Assembly: GCF_037102585.1 (NCBI RefSeq)
Contig: NW_027043829.1
Coordinates: 4,092,001-4,156,000, forward strand
Source of the DNA: Saccharomycopsis crataegensis
Lineage: Eukaryota > Ascomycota > Saccharomycetes > Ascoideales > Saccharomycopsidaceae
Direction: 5' to 3'
DNA length: 64,000 nucleotides
Positions 49,830 through 60,100 of the stretch are shown in pieces; position 1 is the stretch's first letter, and every line of letters begins with the position of its first letter. Made by a program: the position numbers and the translations under genes. Below the pieces are notes generated by a model. That model was not told where the DNA came from, searched no databases, and worked only from the letters and a program-made list of their open reading frames with translations.

Positions 49830-50292
49830 ATATGGTAATGATTGTGACGGATTGTTTTTCTATTCTTTTTGTGAATATTATTGTATTGTAGATAAGTATT
49901 TTTTTTTTTTGGAACAGCTGGATTGAGAAAGTGTCAATTTCCCCGTGTTTTATAGTCCAAGTGGGCCTTTGCTTTTACATAATCGTGAGTAACCGGGGAG
50001 GCTTATGTAAGCACACTAAGTATTATTCAGCCTTTGTCCCCCATTACAATTCTGTCATATATTCTGCAATTGATAATGAATGACTAACCTGCTATTAGCA
50101 CCACTAGTTGATTACAGGCCCTATTAAAGTGTATGTCTGGCTGGTGCTTCAATAATGTTGGGTAAAATGTCTACCAGACACACTGACACCTCCTCCAACT
50201 ATTTGTGGGAAGAAAAAAAAATAAAAAAAAAAAAAAGGCCAAATGCCATTGCTCATCACACAGGTTTCCTGAATAGCATCAGTGCTGTAACA
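49830..50292. other. Divergent pirin / YBP1-like promoter, 463 bp
   Basis: Contains T12 near 49899, a TGACTAA motif at 50081-50087 and an A-rich leader (50213-50235). Upstream in-frame ATGs at 50155 and 50167 add a low-complexity Lys-rich extension and are not preferred. Confidence 0.55.
50081..50087 (+). promoter_or_regulatory. Possible Yap1 response element TGACTAA
   Basis: TGACTAA matches an accepted Yap1 variant site (TTASTAA/TGACTAA). It lies midway between pirin and a YBP1 homologue. The overlapping GACTAAC followed by CTATTAG 10 bases on could instead be an intron branch and acceptor in a 5' leader, so the assignment is tentative. Confidence 0.35.
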
Positions 50293-52929
50293 ATGAACGA
50301 ATCTGCAAAGCTGTCTAAAGAGGTTTGCGCTATTCTAGAAGAGAGTTATACCGACTTTGTTGTGAATTCCAACAATGACTTTTTATCGTTTGCCACCGTA
50401 ATTGACTTGCATTTATCGGCCCCTCAAAACTATACTGACGATGAAAACTGCGAAATACTCGACAAATTGTACGAAATCCTCGACAAGGATAGAGAATTGT
50501 TGAACAACATTGGCTGGGATATCCCTGATTTGTTGATGGAGTATTTCCCTTCAAAGAGCTTTTTCTTTGTTGCTCCGTTGGCCAATAACACAAAATTGCG
50601 TTCCATTTTCAAGACCTTTGATTTGTTGGCAAGACATGGTAATGCAAAAGAATTGTTCTTAAAGGCTTGCGAGATCTTAGAGTCTCTAAGCTTCCAAGAC
50701 GATGATCAATTTTATCAATTGTTTATTGATGACGCGTTGAAGTCCCAAATCGATGATGAATTGAGGGAAAAGACTTTGAACTTGAAATTTCATACAATAT
50801 TTGAGTTGTTGAACGCGTGCTTCAAAAGAATCACTACATTATATCCTTCCAAATTTTTATTGATGATCGCCACCAGTGTTTTGAAATATTTTAACAATAA
50901 CGTTATCTTTGTTTCCAATTCATCATTCACTCTTAGGAGAATTTACACTTTTGCAAGAGACTATATCCAACCACAAAAACCAATGGCTCAGGATTCGCTA
51001 GACGCCGGTGAAGCTGCTAGAATTTCGCAGGATGAAGATTATCTTCAAGGGAAAGTTCTTCAGTATGTCATCACGCATGGTGTAGAGATTTCCTGCAAAT
51101 ATTACTGTCTGAGTTTCTCGACCCATTATTACAATCATATGGTTTCTGATCTGCTTAACAAAAAATACCAAACATCTAATGATGAAGTGCCGGCATCAGA
51201 AGATTATTCTCAGTACAAAATCGAAGGGAGCTTATCAATGGGATATCTTTTGCAAAGGATCTATGACTTGGCGTTATCGTATGATATTGATGTTGATGAA
51301 ATAGCCCAAAGCCAGCTTATTATGAAAACCGAAGATATGTTCACTGAACTTTTACAAACCTCGGTTAACCCTGCTAATGTTAATGGTATTCAAGATCAAA
51401 TTTCTGAGAGAATATTTGATACTTGCACAACTAGTTTTGTGAAAAGCTTAGCTGGTAACCTTGATAACACTGGGAACTCTACAAGCTCAATAATTAAAGG
51501 CATCCCGGTTTCTTATATCGGTTGTTTTATGTTATACAGCTTTAATCAATTTTTAAAGTTCGCAGACGATAATGAAACATCGATAGCAACACTGAATACT
51601 AGCTTTAAACAATTAGTTTTTCTATCTCTAAGGTATCTTGTTCCGATTATAAGCATTCAAGAACAAATCAAGAATAAGGAAGCGCCGACAGGAAGAAAGA
51701 AATTTTTGAGTTATGATGATAATTCTAAAAAAGATTATGAGGATGAGGAAGAGGAAGAGGAAGAGGAAGAGGAAGAGGAAGAGGAAGAGGACGAAACAGA
51801 AGAAGAAACAGAAAATAAGGAGGAGAAAAAAGAAAGAGAAGAAAAAGAGGAAGAAACTGCTAAATCACTTGAGGTCTATTATAGTAACATGAATTCTAAT
51901 TTTAGAATTAATCGTGCAAATTATTTCCATTCCATTCAAGATATTATGATTTCTTGGTCATGGTTTATTCTTTCAACGTCATCGACTGAAAAAATTTCCA
52001 GCGAAATTTCCAGCCTCACCAAAACTCTCACTCCGAATGGTTCGTTCAATATTATGCAAATTTTTGTCAAGATTTACCTTCAATGTCTTATTTCAATTAC
52101 TCAAAAATTGCCAGCTTCCGATGCCAGTGAACTTGATGTCAAAAAATATATGAACTTCAAGAAGATTGTTATGACTTACGTGATCAGACTTTTGTCTATG
52201 AGTGATGAGCTATTCAGTTGGGATTTTGTTATGAGTAGCCTCGAGAATTGCCCGTATTTGAGTGTGAAGGTGGAATTGATAAATGTATTGAAAGATCTAT
52301 GTATCAGAAGAAAAGTGACCGATGGTTCCTATTCTGTATCAAGACCAAATTCTTCAAGCCCAGCTCATGTGCAGAAACAGGATAACAAGAATCAAGGAGA
52401 AGGATCGTCAAAGATTGAAGCATCGATTAAAAACCTTGCTATCGATGAACGTGCCACTGAATCACCAGAATTTTTGAATGGTGGATCAACGAAAAAAAGT
52501 CCCCCAGTATTGCCGCCGCGTACCCTCGGTCCTTATTATATCAATTTGACTGATGGAAGAAGAATTCGCTTATTGAGAGAATTAAACCAAACCCTCACTG
52601 CGCTTTTTGGAGAAGATGGTGTATCAAGCGATGAAGGCACAATTGTACCGCACCATGAATTGGTTAACCAAAGAGTTGATGGAGAAGCTAAAAAAAGAGA
52701 AGCTTCGGATACTGATACCATGCAGTTGTTGTTGACTTACTTAAATTTGGTATATTGTGTCAAGGAACAGTTTCTTTTGGACGAGTTGAAGGATTTGAAT
52801 GAACGTATTGCATCATGCGTGGGGCAATTTACTGATACACAAATTGAGGATAATAATGTTGTGTTACTTGGGTTGTTTAATGAATCTTTAAAGGTGTTCA
52901 CGGAATCCAAACAGCCAAGCACAGCATAG
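50293..52929 (+). CDS. YBP1: Yap1-binding protein Ybp1/Ybp2 homologue
   Basis: The product is 878 residues from ATG 50293. An alpha-helical solenoid (YAP-binding/ALF4/Glomulin family) matches yeast Ybp1 landmarks: LLNNIGWDIPDLLMEYFP, FELLNACFKRITTLYPSKFLL and TLRRIYTFARDYIQP (yeast FLLRRVYTFCRNYIPP). Late segments around VELINVLKDLCIRRKV and MQLLLTYLNLVYCVKEQF also match. An acidic tract of about 17 consecutive Glu/Asp (51741-51795) and a second Lys/Glu stretch form an insert, making it longer than Ybp1 (674) or Ybp2 (641). Ybp1 is needed for H2O2-induced oxidation of Yap1 by the peroxidase Gpx3/Hyr1; Ybp2 acts at kinetochores. A Gpx3-type peroxidase gene lies 10 kb away. Which paralogue it represents cannot be told. 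Confidence 0.85.
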   Translation: MNESAKLSKEVCAILEESYTDFVVNSNNDFLSFATVIDLHLSAPQNYTDDENCEILDKLYEILDKDRELLNNIGWDIPDLLMEYFPSKSFFFVAPLANNTKLRSIFKTFDLLARHGNAKELFLKACEILESLSFQDDDQFYQLFIDDALKSQIDDELREKTLNLKFHTIFELLNACFKRITTLYPSKFLLMIATSVLKYFNNNVIFVSNSSFTLRRIYTFARDYIQPQKPMAQDSLDAGEAARISQDEDYLQGKVLQYVITHGVEISCKYYCLSFSTHYYNHMVSDLLNKKYQTSNDEVPASEDYSQYKIEGSLSMGYLLQRIYDLALSYDIDVDEIAQSQLIMKTEDMFTELLQTSVNPANVNGIQDQISERIFDTCTTSFVKSLAGNLDNTGNSTSSIIKGIPVSYIGCFMLYSFNQFLKFADDNETSIATLNTSFKQLVFLSLRYLVPIISIQEQIKNKEAPTGRKKFLSYDDNSKKDYEDEEEEEEEEEEEEEEEDETEEETENKEEKKEREEKEEETAKSLEVYYSNMNSNFRINRANYFHSIQDIMISWSWFILSTSSTEKISSEISSLTKTLTPNGSFNIMQIFVKIYLQCLISITQKLPASDASELDVKKYMNFKKIVMTYVIRLLSMSDELFSWDFVMSSLENCPYLSVKVELINVLKDLCIRRKVTDGSYSVSRPNSSSPAHVQKQDNKNQGEGSSKIEASIKNLAIDERATESPEFLNGGSTKKSPPVLPPRTLGPYYINLTDGRRIRLLRELNQTLTALFGEDGVSSDEGTIVPHHELVNQRVDGEAKKREASDTDTMQLLLTYLNLVYCVKEQFLLDELKDLNERIASCVGQFTDTQIEDNNVVLLGLFNESLKVFTESKQPSTA

Positions 52930-53859
52930 AAAAAGCCAGGGAACTCAGCGGATAAGTATGTTTGTAAATAAATCAAGATGATATTACTAATTACTATTTT
53001 GCTTATTTTTTTTTTGTATATCTTGGTGCTTAGCAAGGATATTTATTATTGTAGTGGAATTGATCTTCTGTCTGGTTTCTATGGACATCAATTGGAAACA
53101 CAGATCCCCAAAATGCGTGAAAAAAAAAAAAAGTAATTGGCTGTGATACAGCGGTAGGGAGAGACACTAACGTTTTTTTTTCTTTTTTTTTGATAAATAT
53201 TTTGTTATTAGCAATACTGATTGTACAGTTATGGTATGTATAAATGGATGATCCCCGACAATAAACGTTAAGTACTCAGTGCGTGCTGATCCCCGTATCG
53301 GGAAATGCTGTAATATATGATTGACACTAAGATTTTCTAATCAATTTGCTTTATTTCTTGGGCACTTTTTAGAATCGGGGGGAAGGAATCTTGTCAGCCG
53401 TTAAAAGAGTTCTTATTACCTTGGTTAGTCTACAATATCTATATGAATGATCTGATTGATTTACGAATTTCCCTGATTCATGAAAATATTCGTATTATTT
53501 TTTTGTATTTTTTTTTTTTTTTTCAATCCCCAGCGTATACGAAAATTTTCGCGTAAAAAAGAACCCGCAAAATGGAAGGAGTGATATTATGGTTCCATTC
53601 TTAAATACGGTTTGTATATTATACTTTTGAAATGAGCAGAAAGAGAGAAAGAAAAGAAAGAAAACAACAACAACTGAAAATTAAGGAAATAATTACTTAT
53701 AATATATCTATGAGAAATGAATGAAAAAAATAATGAAAAAAAAAAAAGCACAAAAATTAGGGGTCAGGGTTTTTTAAGAACCGTAAACCAAGTTAAGACA
53801 AAATGCAATTAGAACGCAACAAAAGATACCACAATTTCGTAAAACATGCAACTTCGTGA
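52930..53859. other. Convergent 3' region YBP1-like / velvet gene, 930 bp
   Basis: AT-rich with A and T runs (53120, 53175, 53508-53523, 53738-53749). The region 53260-53620 is of mixed composition with GATCCCCG-type repeats (about 53249 and 53288). No coding frame was seen. It is longer than typical convergent gaps. Confidence 0.45.
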
Positions 53860-55437
53860 TTAACTGGTTTTTCTCATGAGATGCGATCCCATATAATATT
53901 CTAGAAGATCGTCGGTTCCAGAATTCACATTGACAATACCATGACTATTGTCCATTCTCCCATAGTCTAACCTATTGTAATCATTGTAGCCAATCACCGG
54001 TAGTTCCAGAACTGGAGTATTTAGAATTGCTTCTTCTTGTCTTGGAAATTGATTTACGATTTCTGGAAGGGATTTGTAATGATCGTTAGCATCAAAGTTG
54101 TTTTGGTAGTGTAGGCCGGTCATCATATTGTGATTGTTTGATTGAGAGGCATTCATCATAAGATTATCTTCAGAAGTTGGATTGAAAAGGTTTTGATGGG
54201 CTTGAGGGTATTGCATGGGGAACGCCGTATTTGGTTGTTGTTGTTGTTGTTGTTGTTGATTATTACTCAACTTTAAAGCATCTTCCATCGATATTGTATT
54301 GACATTCAAGCTGGTAGAACGTGAACTAGAACACGAAGTCAAATCTGGGATGTGAAATAAGGGGGGTGTGGAGTCTCTCGTACCATTTTCAAAAGGCTCA
54401 GATAGTAATTGATCAAGTTGGAAAGCTTCATCAGTCAAATCAAACGTTGATATCATATCAGTTTCTATCGGAGGAAAAGTTTGCGGATATTCTTCTGAGT
54501 TCAATCTTGGCTTCTTTGAAGAAATAGGGAGTTGTTGCTCAGCCACCAGTCGTTTTCCAGTTTTCCTCTTTCCGTAATGATTTACAACATCACTGGAAAT
54601 GATACCATCGCTCTGTAAATATTGGGCATCGTCAATGATGATCTGATCCTTTATGGTTTGGGCATAATACTGTTTCAATAACTCTAAGATGCCGCCATTT
54701 TTTCCGCCACTTTCAGGATATAAATGACCTGGATCCTTTGGTTCACATAGCTTATTTTTAGCATCCAACATGAGTTTACGTTCTTCTTTTCTTTCCTCAC
54801 TATAATACTTTCTTCCAGAAAAAATTTCGAACGGGGTGGTCGAGACCAAATTTAATTTCTCAATATGAGGGCCGTTTTGAGTATTTTGCACCTTGTATAG
54901 TTGGAATATGAGACGATAGTTTCCTTTGGACTTGATCCCCAAGTCATTGAATTCGAACACTAAAGAGTGAAAATCTGTGGTATTTTTCTCTTGAGAATGA
55001 TGTTGATTATTGGGCACGGCGACTTTATATAGTTGCCCAACAACAATTTTTGTAGAGTTTAATTTGTTATCCTCTATCTTTCCAGTGGCACAATTGTATA
55101 ATGATATCTTAAGGAAATAATACCCAATGACATTTTCGGTGATGAAACGTTGATACCTTGATCTTTGTAGATCGTTGATCTGGCCATTATTGTACTGAGC
55201 TTTCAATGATAGGGTCAATACCACCACTGGAAAAGGCTTCATATATTTTCTATGGCACACATTGCCAGTGTAACCAGAGATCTGGCGAAACTCGGGAGAT
55301 TGTTGATTTGACTTGCCGCATTCACGTCCATGGAGTGGGGTTTGGAGGATATGTATATTGTGATCGATATGATGGTTTTGAATGGTGTGATAATTAGAAG
55401 GGGGACTAATTTTCATTGACTTACGGTAGCGGACCAT
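53860..55437 (-). CDS. Velvet-domain transcriptional regulator
   Basis: The product is 525 residues. The velvet fold is readable from about 28 to 215. An N-terminal HILQTPLHGRECGKS matches the family's QxPxRARxCG. KPFPVVVLTLSL (67-78) matches PPPIVxL. GYYFLKISLYN (105-115) follows. The hallmark strand set is DFHSLVFEFNDLGIKSKGNY (155-174, family FFVFxDLSVxxEGxYRLxF), then RLIFQLYKV and LVSTTPFEIFSGRKYY (198-212, family SxPFxVYxAKxFPG). Basic NLS-like patches are GKRKTGKR (289-296) and SSKKPRL. The C-terminal half is disordered, with about eight Gln near 386 and Asn/Met-rich sequence. Velvet proteins (VeA, VelB, VosA, Ryp2/Ryp3) bind DNA through an NF-kB-like fold and control development, dimorphism and secondary metabolism. 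The usual ED after the first strand and the ST after the last are replaced, so it is divergent. Confidence 0.8.
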   Translation of the reverse strand: MVRYRKSMKISPPSNYHTIQNHHIDHNIHILQTPLHGRECGKSNQQSPEFRQISGYTGNVCHRKYMKPFPVVVLTLSLKAQYNNGQINDLQRSRYQRFITENVIGYYFLKISLYNCATGKIEDNKLNSTKIVVGQLYKVAVPNNQHHSQEKNTTDFHSLVFEFNDLGIKSKGNYRLIFQLYKVQNTQNGPHIEKLNLVSTTPFEIFSGRKYYSEERKEERKLMLDAKNKLCEPKDPGHLYPESGGKNGGILELLKQYYAQTIKDQIIIDDAQYLQSDGIISSDVVNHYGKRKTGKRLVAEQQLPISSKKPRLNSEEYPQTFPPIETDMISTFDLTDEAFQLDQLLSEPFENGTRDSTPPLFHIPDLTSCSSSRSTSLNVNTISMEDALKLSNNQQQQQQQQPNTAFPMQYPQAHQNLFNPTSEDNLMMNASQSNNHNMMTGLHYQNNFDANDHYKSLPEIVNQFPRQEEAILNTPVLELPVIGYNDYNRLDYGRMDNSHGIVNVNSGTDDLLEYYMGSHLMRKTS

Positions 55438-57329
55438 CTGATCTGGGTGGTTTGATTCTTCTTGGATGATAGATGATAAATATGACCCTCAGAAAAAAAA
55501 AATAATGTGTCAAAATGAGCTTTCGACAGGGTTCTTTGTTTTATAAATGCTGCCCAGGAGGTGCAAGCGAACCAAAGGGAGACGGATTGGCTTTTCACAG
55601 TGAGACTGCTTACCCAAGTATATATACATATATCTATAAAAAAAACTGAAAAGGGAAGCACGAGTTGACGGTGGTTTTATATCTTCTTTTCGTCTTTGTC
55701 TGCAAGCGTTCACGGTGAGGGAGGAGGAGGAGGGGCAACCGCCAGGGAAATAAGGTTTTCGGGATGTTGGCTACTGCCGCGTGTTAGTGCATATTATTGC
55801 ATGAAATATAAAGCCCAGCCGTTTGGTATTGGCTCCCCCCTCACAATAGTAATAATTAAGAGTATTCAGCTATTGTGGCAAGGACACAAACTGTTGAAGT
55901 GGTGTGGGCCTTCTTTTCTATTGATGTGGGCAGTTCACCCTGTTGCTTTCTCTATTATGGTCTGACATTCTTCTTTTTTTCTTTTCTTTTTTCTTTTTAC
56001 GCACAACAAAACTCTCGCTAACTCAATAGAGATTATGATTTTTAAGTTATATAAAGCAAGAAATAAATCACAATAGAATCTAGGAAAACACGAAAAAAAA
56101 ACTAACGAGGGAAAAAAAAATTATTAGAGAAAAAACGAGAAAAAAAAAAAAAGGAAAATTCCGATAAATTTGCTTCCAATCTGACGATTAATCTGTTTTA
56201 GTTAAAGTTTGGCGAAGTTTTTTTTTTTTTTTTCTCTTTTCAAATGGCAATGTTCCAGAAAACAGGCGCAAATCCGCACACGCTGTATAATAATGTGGTT
56301 TATCGTATTGGATCGTCCCTAATTTTTTAAATCGTTTCCAACTTTATACGAAGGTTGCTTGATTGATCTTCTTTGATAAACAGAATGTACCCAGGCTTCC
56401 TATATTATATTATTGTATATTATTTTACATTCTGAACCCGTCACTGTTTCACCATTTTATTCACTAATCTTACGTTAGTAAAAAAAAAGCAAAAAAACTA
56501 TGACACTCAAACGATGACAGCCATGAGGCACTTTTCAAGTCAATATATAAACTGTAGTTTTAACTTAACCACACTAAAAAAGATCAGCCTGCATTACTGA
56601 ATATAGATTAAAAGAGGTAAACTAATTTATGTCTACAGGCAACTCTGAGGATTCAGGTAATGTCATTCTGGGAAAACAGAAGTCGCAAACACCAAAAATA
56701 AGCAGGCTTTCTATTATACTGATAATAGCATACCTCGAATGTGCACTATATTAACTCATTAAAATATTTTGACACACACACAGATATATATATATAGATA
56801 CTCTTCACCCGTACTGGTCAAATAAACATGACAGCAGACCAGTTTGGTCAAAGATAGATTTTCCATTGAAAAAACCCCTCCGATAAGAAAAACAAACAGC
56901 TCTTCATTACTATTATATTACTGTGCAGAGCAAATCTTCTCTTCACCCAGTGGGAAATCAACCAATGAAAACGGTCAACAGCAGTATCAACCGCCCACGC
57001 GGAAAGCACATTACAATGCCGAATCACACGCCATCTGGCGTCAAAACGTTTGGTTTTTTTTTTCCGCATTTTGTGTCACGTGGACAGCGTTTTTTTTTAT
57101 ATTTTTTTTGCAAAACGTAGCAAATAGATCAAAAAGTGACTGTCTTTTAGCGGTTTCCAACGGACATTGACAGGTGCCATCCAAGGTTTTGCCTCTTTAC
57201 TCATCCATTGATCTATTGTATCATCTACTCTGTCCCATTCTTTTTCTTTTCTTCCTTGTTTTTGATCTCCTTTTCCTGTGGTATTTTCTTGGGCCCGTAT
57301 TCTTTCTATCTGGTGATCCCCTCTTCTCG
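55438..57329. other. Divergent velvet / GT71 intergenic region, 1.89 kb
   Basis: One of the longest gene-free stretches in the window. It has a purine-rich GGAGG tract (55717-55736), many A and T runs (56091-56150, 56218-56233), an AT dinucleotide tract (56783-56796), two ATTATATTA-type blocks near 56400, and a CACGTG at 57077. Small frames show no coding character. Long upstream regions are usual for morphology regulators in yeasts. Confidence 0.5.
57077..57082. promoter_or_regulatory. CACGTG, Cbf1-type, upstream of GT71 gene
   Basis: TGTCACGTGGA contains GTCACGTG, 248 bases upstream of the first MNN2-like ATG and flanked on both sides by T runs. Confidence 0.5.
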
Positions 57330-59333
57330 ATGATTCCTCGAATAATATATAGAAAATATTTCGTTGCGTCGGTGGTATTGACGGTGATAATTCTTGCAAT
57401 TGTTCACGGAAAAGGCCAATCCGGTAACCTCACCACAAGTTCTAACAATAATAAACAGAATAGCAACCCAGAAGAACCGGAGAATGTCGATGCCCCTTCA
57501 AGTTATGGCGAAAATATCCAGAATTTGATTGCAGGTGCCGAGACAAACAACAAGATTTGGTCGGCATTGACTGATGGCGAAGATTCCATAGGCAGCAAGT
57601 TATATGATTACTTGTTCACCGACTCGACCTCTGAAGATGGATATAAAAAACAAAATACCGATGAATTTGGAAGCGAATTTCATAAACCAACAATAGATGA
57701 TTCGCTAAGCTTTAAGAACTTCATTTATGACTTGTTTGAGAAAGTTTTTGAGTTGAAACCCGATTGTCCAGACTTGAAGAACTTTTATAGAAAAAATAGT
57801 GATGGGGAGATCATAAAAGTGCCGACTTCAGGAATGGACGATATAGGGAACCCTAACAAACAAATTTACTCCATTGAATATTTGAAATCGATTATTAATA
57901 TTCCTGAAGATGATGTTTTGGAATTAGCAACCAAGCACTCGAAATTCGCCAAGTTTGTCAAAGCTTTAAAATTGCCATTTGATTTCTACAAGCCAAAATC
58001 AAGTGGGATTGTTTACGTTGGCGGGGGAAAATTTACCTGGTTTGCGTTATTGTCAATTCAGAATGTCAGAAAAACCGGGTCAAATTTGCCAATTGAATTG
58101 TTTATCCCAACAGAAGACGAATACGAATACGTGGTATGTGAGGAGATTTTACCAAAGATGAACGCCAAATGTGTTTTGATGTATGAATTCCTTAAAGACC
58201 CAGTAGATGGCAGCCGACAAATCTTTGGTAATGCGGAATTTAAAGGATTCACTTACAAATCATTAGCGCTTCTACTTTCCAGCTTTGAAAACATTTTGCT
58301 TTTGGATGCTGATAACGTTCCATATTATAATCCTGATTTACTATTCATCAGCGAGCCATATACCTCTCATAAGTTTATTCTTTGGCCAGATTATTGGCAA
58401 CGGTCAACTTCACCATTCTTTTATGATATTGCCGGTATTGATTTATTCAAATTGAATGAGCAAGAATACAGCTCCAAGGATCAAATTGAATCCAGGATTC
58501 CGTTGCACAAGTTGCAAGGCACCATTCCAAATCCTTCTACTGAATCAGGTCAATTGTTGATTTCCAAGTCTGCACATTGGGATGTATTATTGTTGTCTCT
58601 TTACTATAACATTTATGGTCCAAAGCAGTATTACCACTTATTTTCTCAAGGGGCTGCTGGACAAGGTGATAAAGAAACTTTCCTTGCCGCTGCAACTGTT
58701 TTGAAATCGAATTTCTACCAAGTTACCAGTAAAGTCAGTGCTATTGGATACTTCAAGAAAACTGGTGGAAGTTACCGGGGTACTGCCCAAGGGCAAAAAT
58801 CTCCAATGGAAGATTATCAAGTGTATCAAGTCAAGCAGCAATTGAAGAAATACTACAAAGGATTAAAAGATGAAGATATCCTGGGAGATCCTGCTGTAAA
58901 TAAGGTTATCAGAAAGTTTGCATACGATGAGGAATTGAGCGATGAGGAAACTCTGTTGTTGCATATGTTCAACAACATCAAACAACCCTCAGTTTTCTTC
59001 ATTCATGAATCTACTCCGAAGTTGGATCCAATAAAACTTATCCACGACGCTGAATTTATCAATGATGAGATTACTGATCCTATTACTGGAGAGCCTGCAC
59101 GTATCAGATTCTATGCCAACTATATCACCAACAAGGAAAATTACAAGTTTGAAAAATTACAAATGGACTATATTTATGAATACTTGTGTGAAAGAAAACT
59201 AATTATCAGATTCATTGAGGAGCAAATAACAGGGCTATACTTGGATAAGGGGAGAGAGTTCGACGTTGTTGAATTTTGTGGGAAGTTGGAAGAACAAATC
59301 AAGTGGTTGGATGGCATCGTATTCGAAAATTGA
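57330..59333 (+). CDS. MNN2-family alpha-1,2-mannosyltransferase (GT71), copy 1
   Basis: A 667-residue type II Golgi enzyme from ATG 57330. The upstream frame lacks an ATG. The signal anchor is at about 9-26. The catalytic region begins SSGIVYVGGGKFTWFALLSI, then the DXD site in FENILLLDADNVPYYNPD. FILWPDYWQRSTSPFFYDI, GTIPNPSTESGQLLISKSAH and the late GQGDKETFLAAA follow. These are GT71 Mnn2/Mnn5 hallmarks; the family adds alpha-1,2-mannose branches to the N-glycan outer chain begun by Och1. It is one of a tandem pair with the next gene, which shares roughly half its residues across the catalytic domain. Whether it acts like Mnn2 (first branch mannose) or Mnn5 (second) cannot be told. Confidence 0.9.
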   Translation: MIPRIIYRKYFVASVVLTVIILAIVHGKGQSGNLTTSSNNNKQNSNPEEPENVDAPSSYGENIQNLIAGAETNNKIWSALTDGEDSIGSKLYDYLFTDSTSEDGYKKQNTDEFGSEFHKPTIDDSLSFKNFIYDLFEKVFELKPDCPDLKNFYRKNSDGEIIKVPTSGMDDIGNPNKQIYSIEYLKSIINIPEDDVLELATKHSKFAKFVKALKLPFDFYKPKSSGIVYVGGGKFTWFALLSIQNVRKTGSNLPIELFIPTEDEYEYVVCEEILPKMNAKCVLMYEFLKDPVDGSRQIFGNAEFKGFTYKSLALLLSSFENILLLDADNVPYYNPDLLFISEPYTSHKFILWPDYWQRSTSPFFYDIAGIDLFKLNEQEYSSKDQIESRIPLHKLQGTIPNPSTESGQLLISKSAHWDVLLLSLYYNIYGPKQYYHLFSQGAAGQGDKETFLAAATVLKSNFYQVTSKVSAIGYFKKTGGSYRGTAQGQKSPMEDYQVYQVKQQLKKYYKGLKDEDILGDPAVNKVIRKFAYDEELSDEETLLLHMFNNIKQPSVFFIHESTPKLDPIKLIHDAEFINDEITDPITGEPARIRFYANYITNKENYKFEKLQMDYIYEYLCERKLIIRFIEEQITGLYLDKGREFDVVEFCGKLEEQIKWLDGIVFEN

Positions 59334-60100
59334 GCGAGCTTTTTTTTTCTTCTTTTTCATAATTGATGGTATATCATAAAAAATAACAAAAGATATTATT
59401 TTTTTGTTGCTTGAAAGTTTTGCATTTGATCCTACTGCTTTTTTTCTATCTCGCTTGTTCTTTTTCCTATTTTTCTTGAATTGGATTGGATCTGTTTATT
59501 GATTATTTACGTAATTATATTTCTATGTATATTCCTCGTGCTTATCTATTATTTTTTAGTCAGTTTATTTGTTTTCGTTGTTATTTATATTTATATTTTT
59601 TTTTTGTTTTTGTTAATTTTTGAACGTTACTCTGTTATATTTGCATTTAGACCTTATCGAGAATTTTCATGAGATGTTGAGCTAAACAACAGGCTCATAC
59701 ATTTCATGTAAGATCGATTAAACTATATATATCTTAAAATCACTCTTATGGACATTTTTCAAGAAGACACGGCCATATCTTCTATTTTCTAATAGAAAGT
59801 GCTGTAATTTAAGAAGTTTTTTAAGCCCAAAATTTTCCCAACGCGAAATTCCGCAATTTTGTTACAAAAAAAAAAAAAAAAAAAAACAGCACACTTCAAC
59901 TGGATAATTAGTTGACAAGATCCATTCCATCTTCGTTCACCCCTTTTAACTCAAACTGTCATTTTTTCCTCTTTCTGTTTTAGAAAGAAAGACAACAGGC
60001 TTCATCTCATTTCGCTGGACCTGTTAACTTTGCTAGTATTTCTTTTCCATTGGACTTTCCATTCTTTATAAAATACCTTCTATAATAAAAACTACAGAAA
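59334..60100. other. Spacer between tandem GT71 genes, 767 bp
   Basis: T-rich to about 59640, with an A19-type run at 59865-59885 in the promoter of the second copy. The TATAAAATA at 60067-60075 lies close to the ATG at 60101. Confidence 0.5.

Noticed and set aside
50155-50292. Upstream start for the YBP1-like gene adding 46 residues
   Set aside because: The extension crosses an A-rich leader giving KKIKKKKRP and matches nothing in the family. ATG 50293 begins the conserved region.
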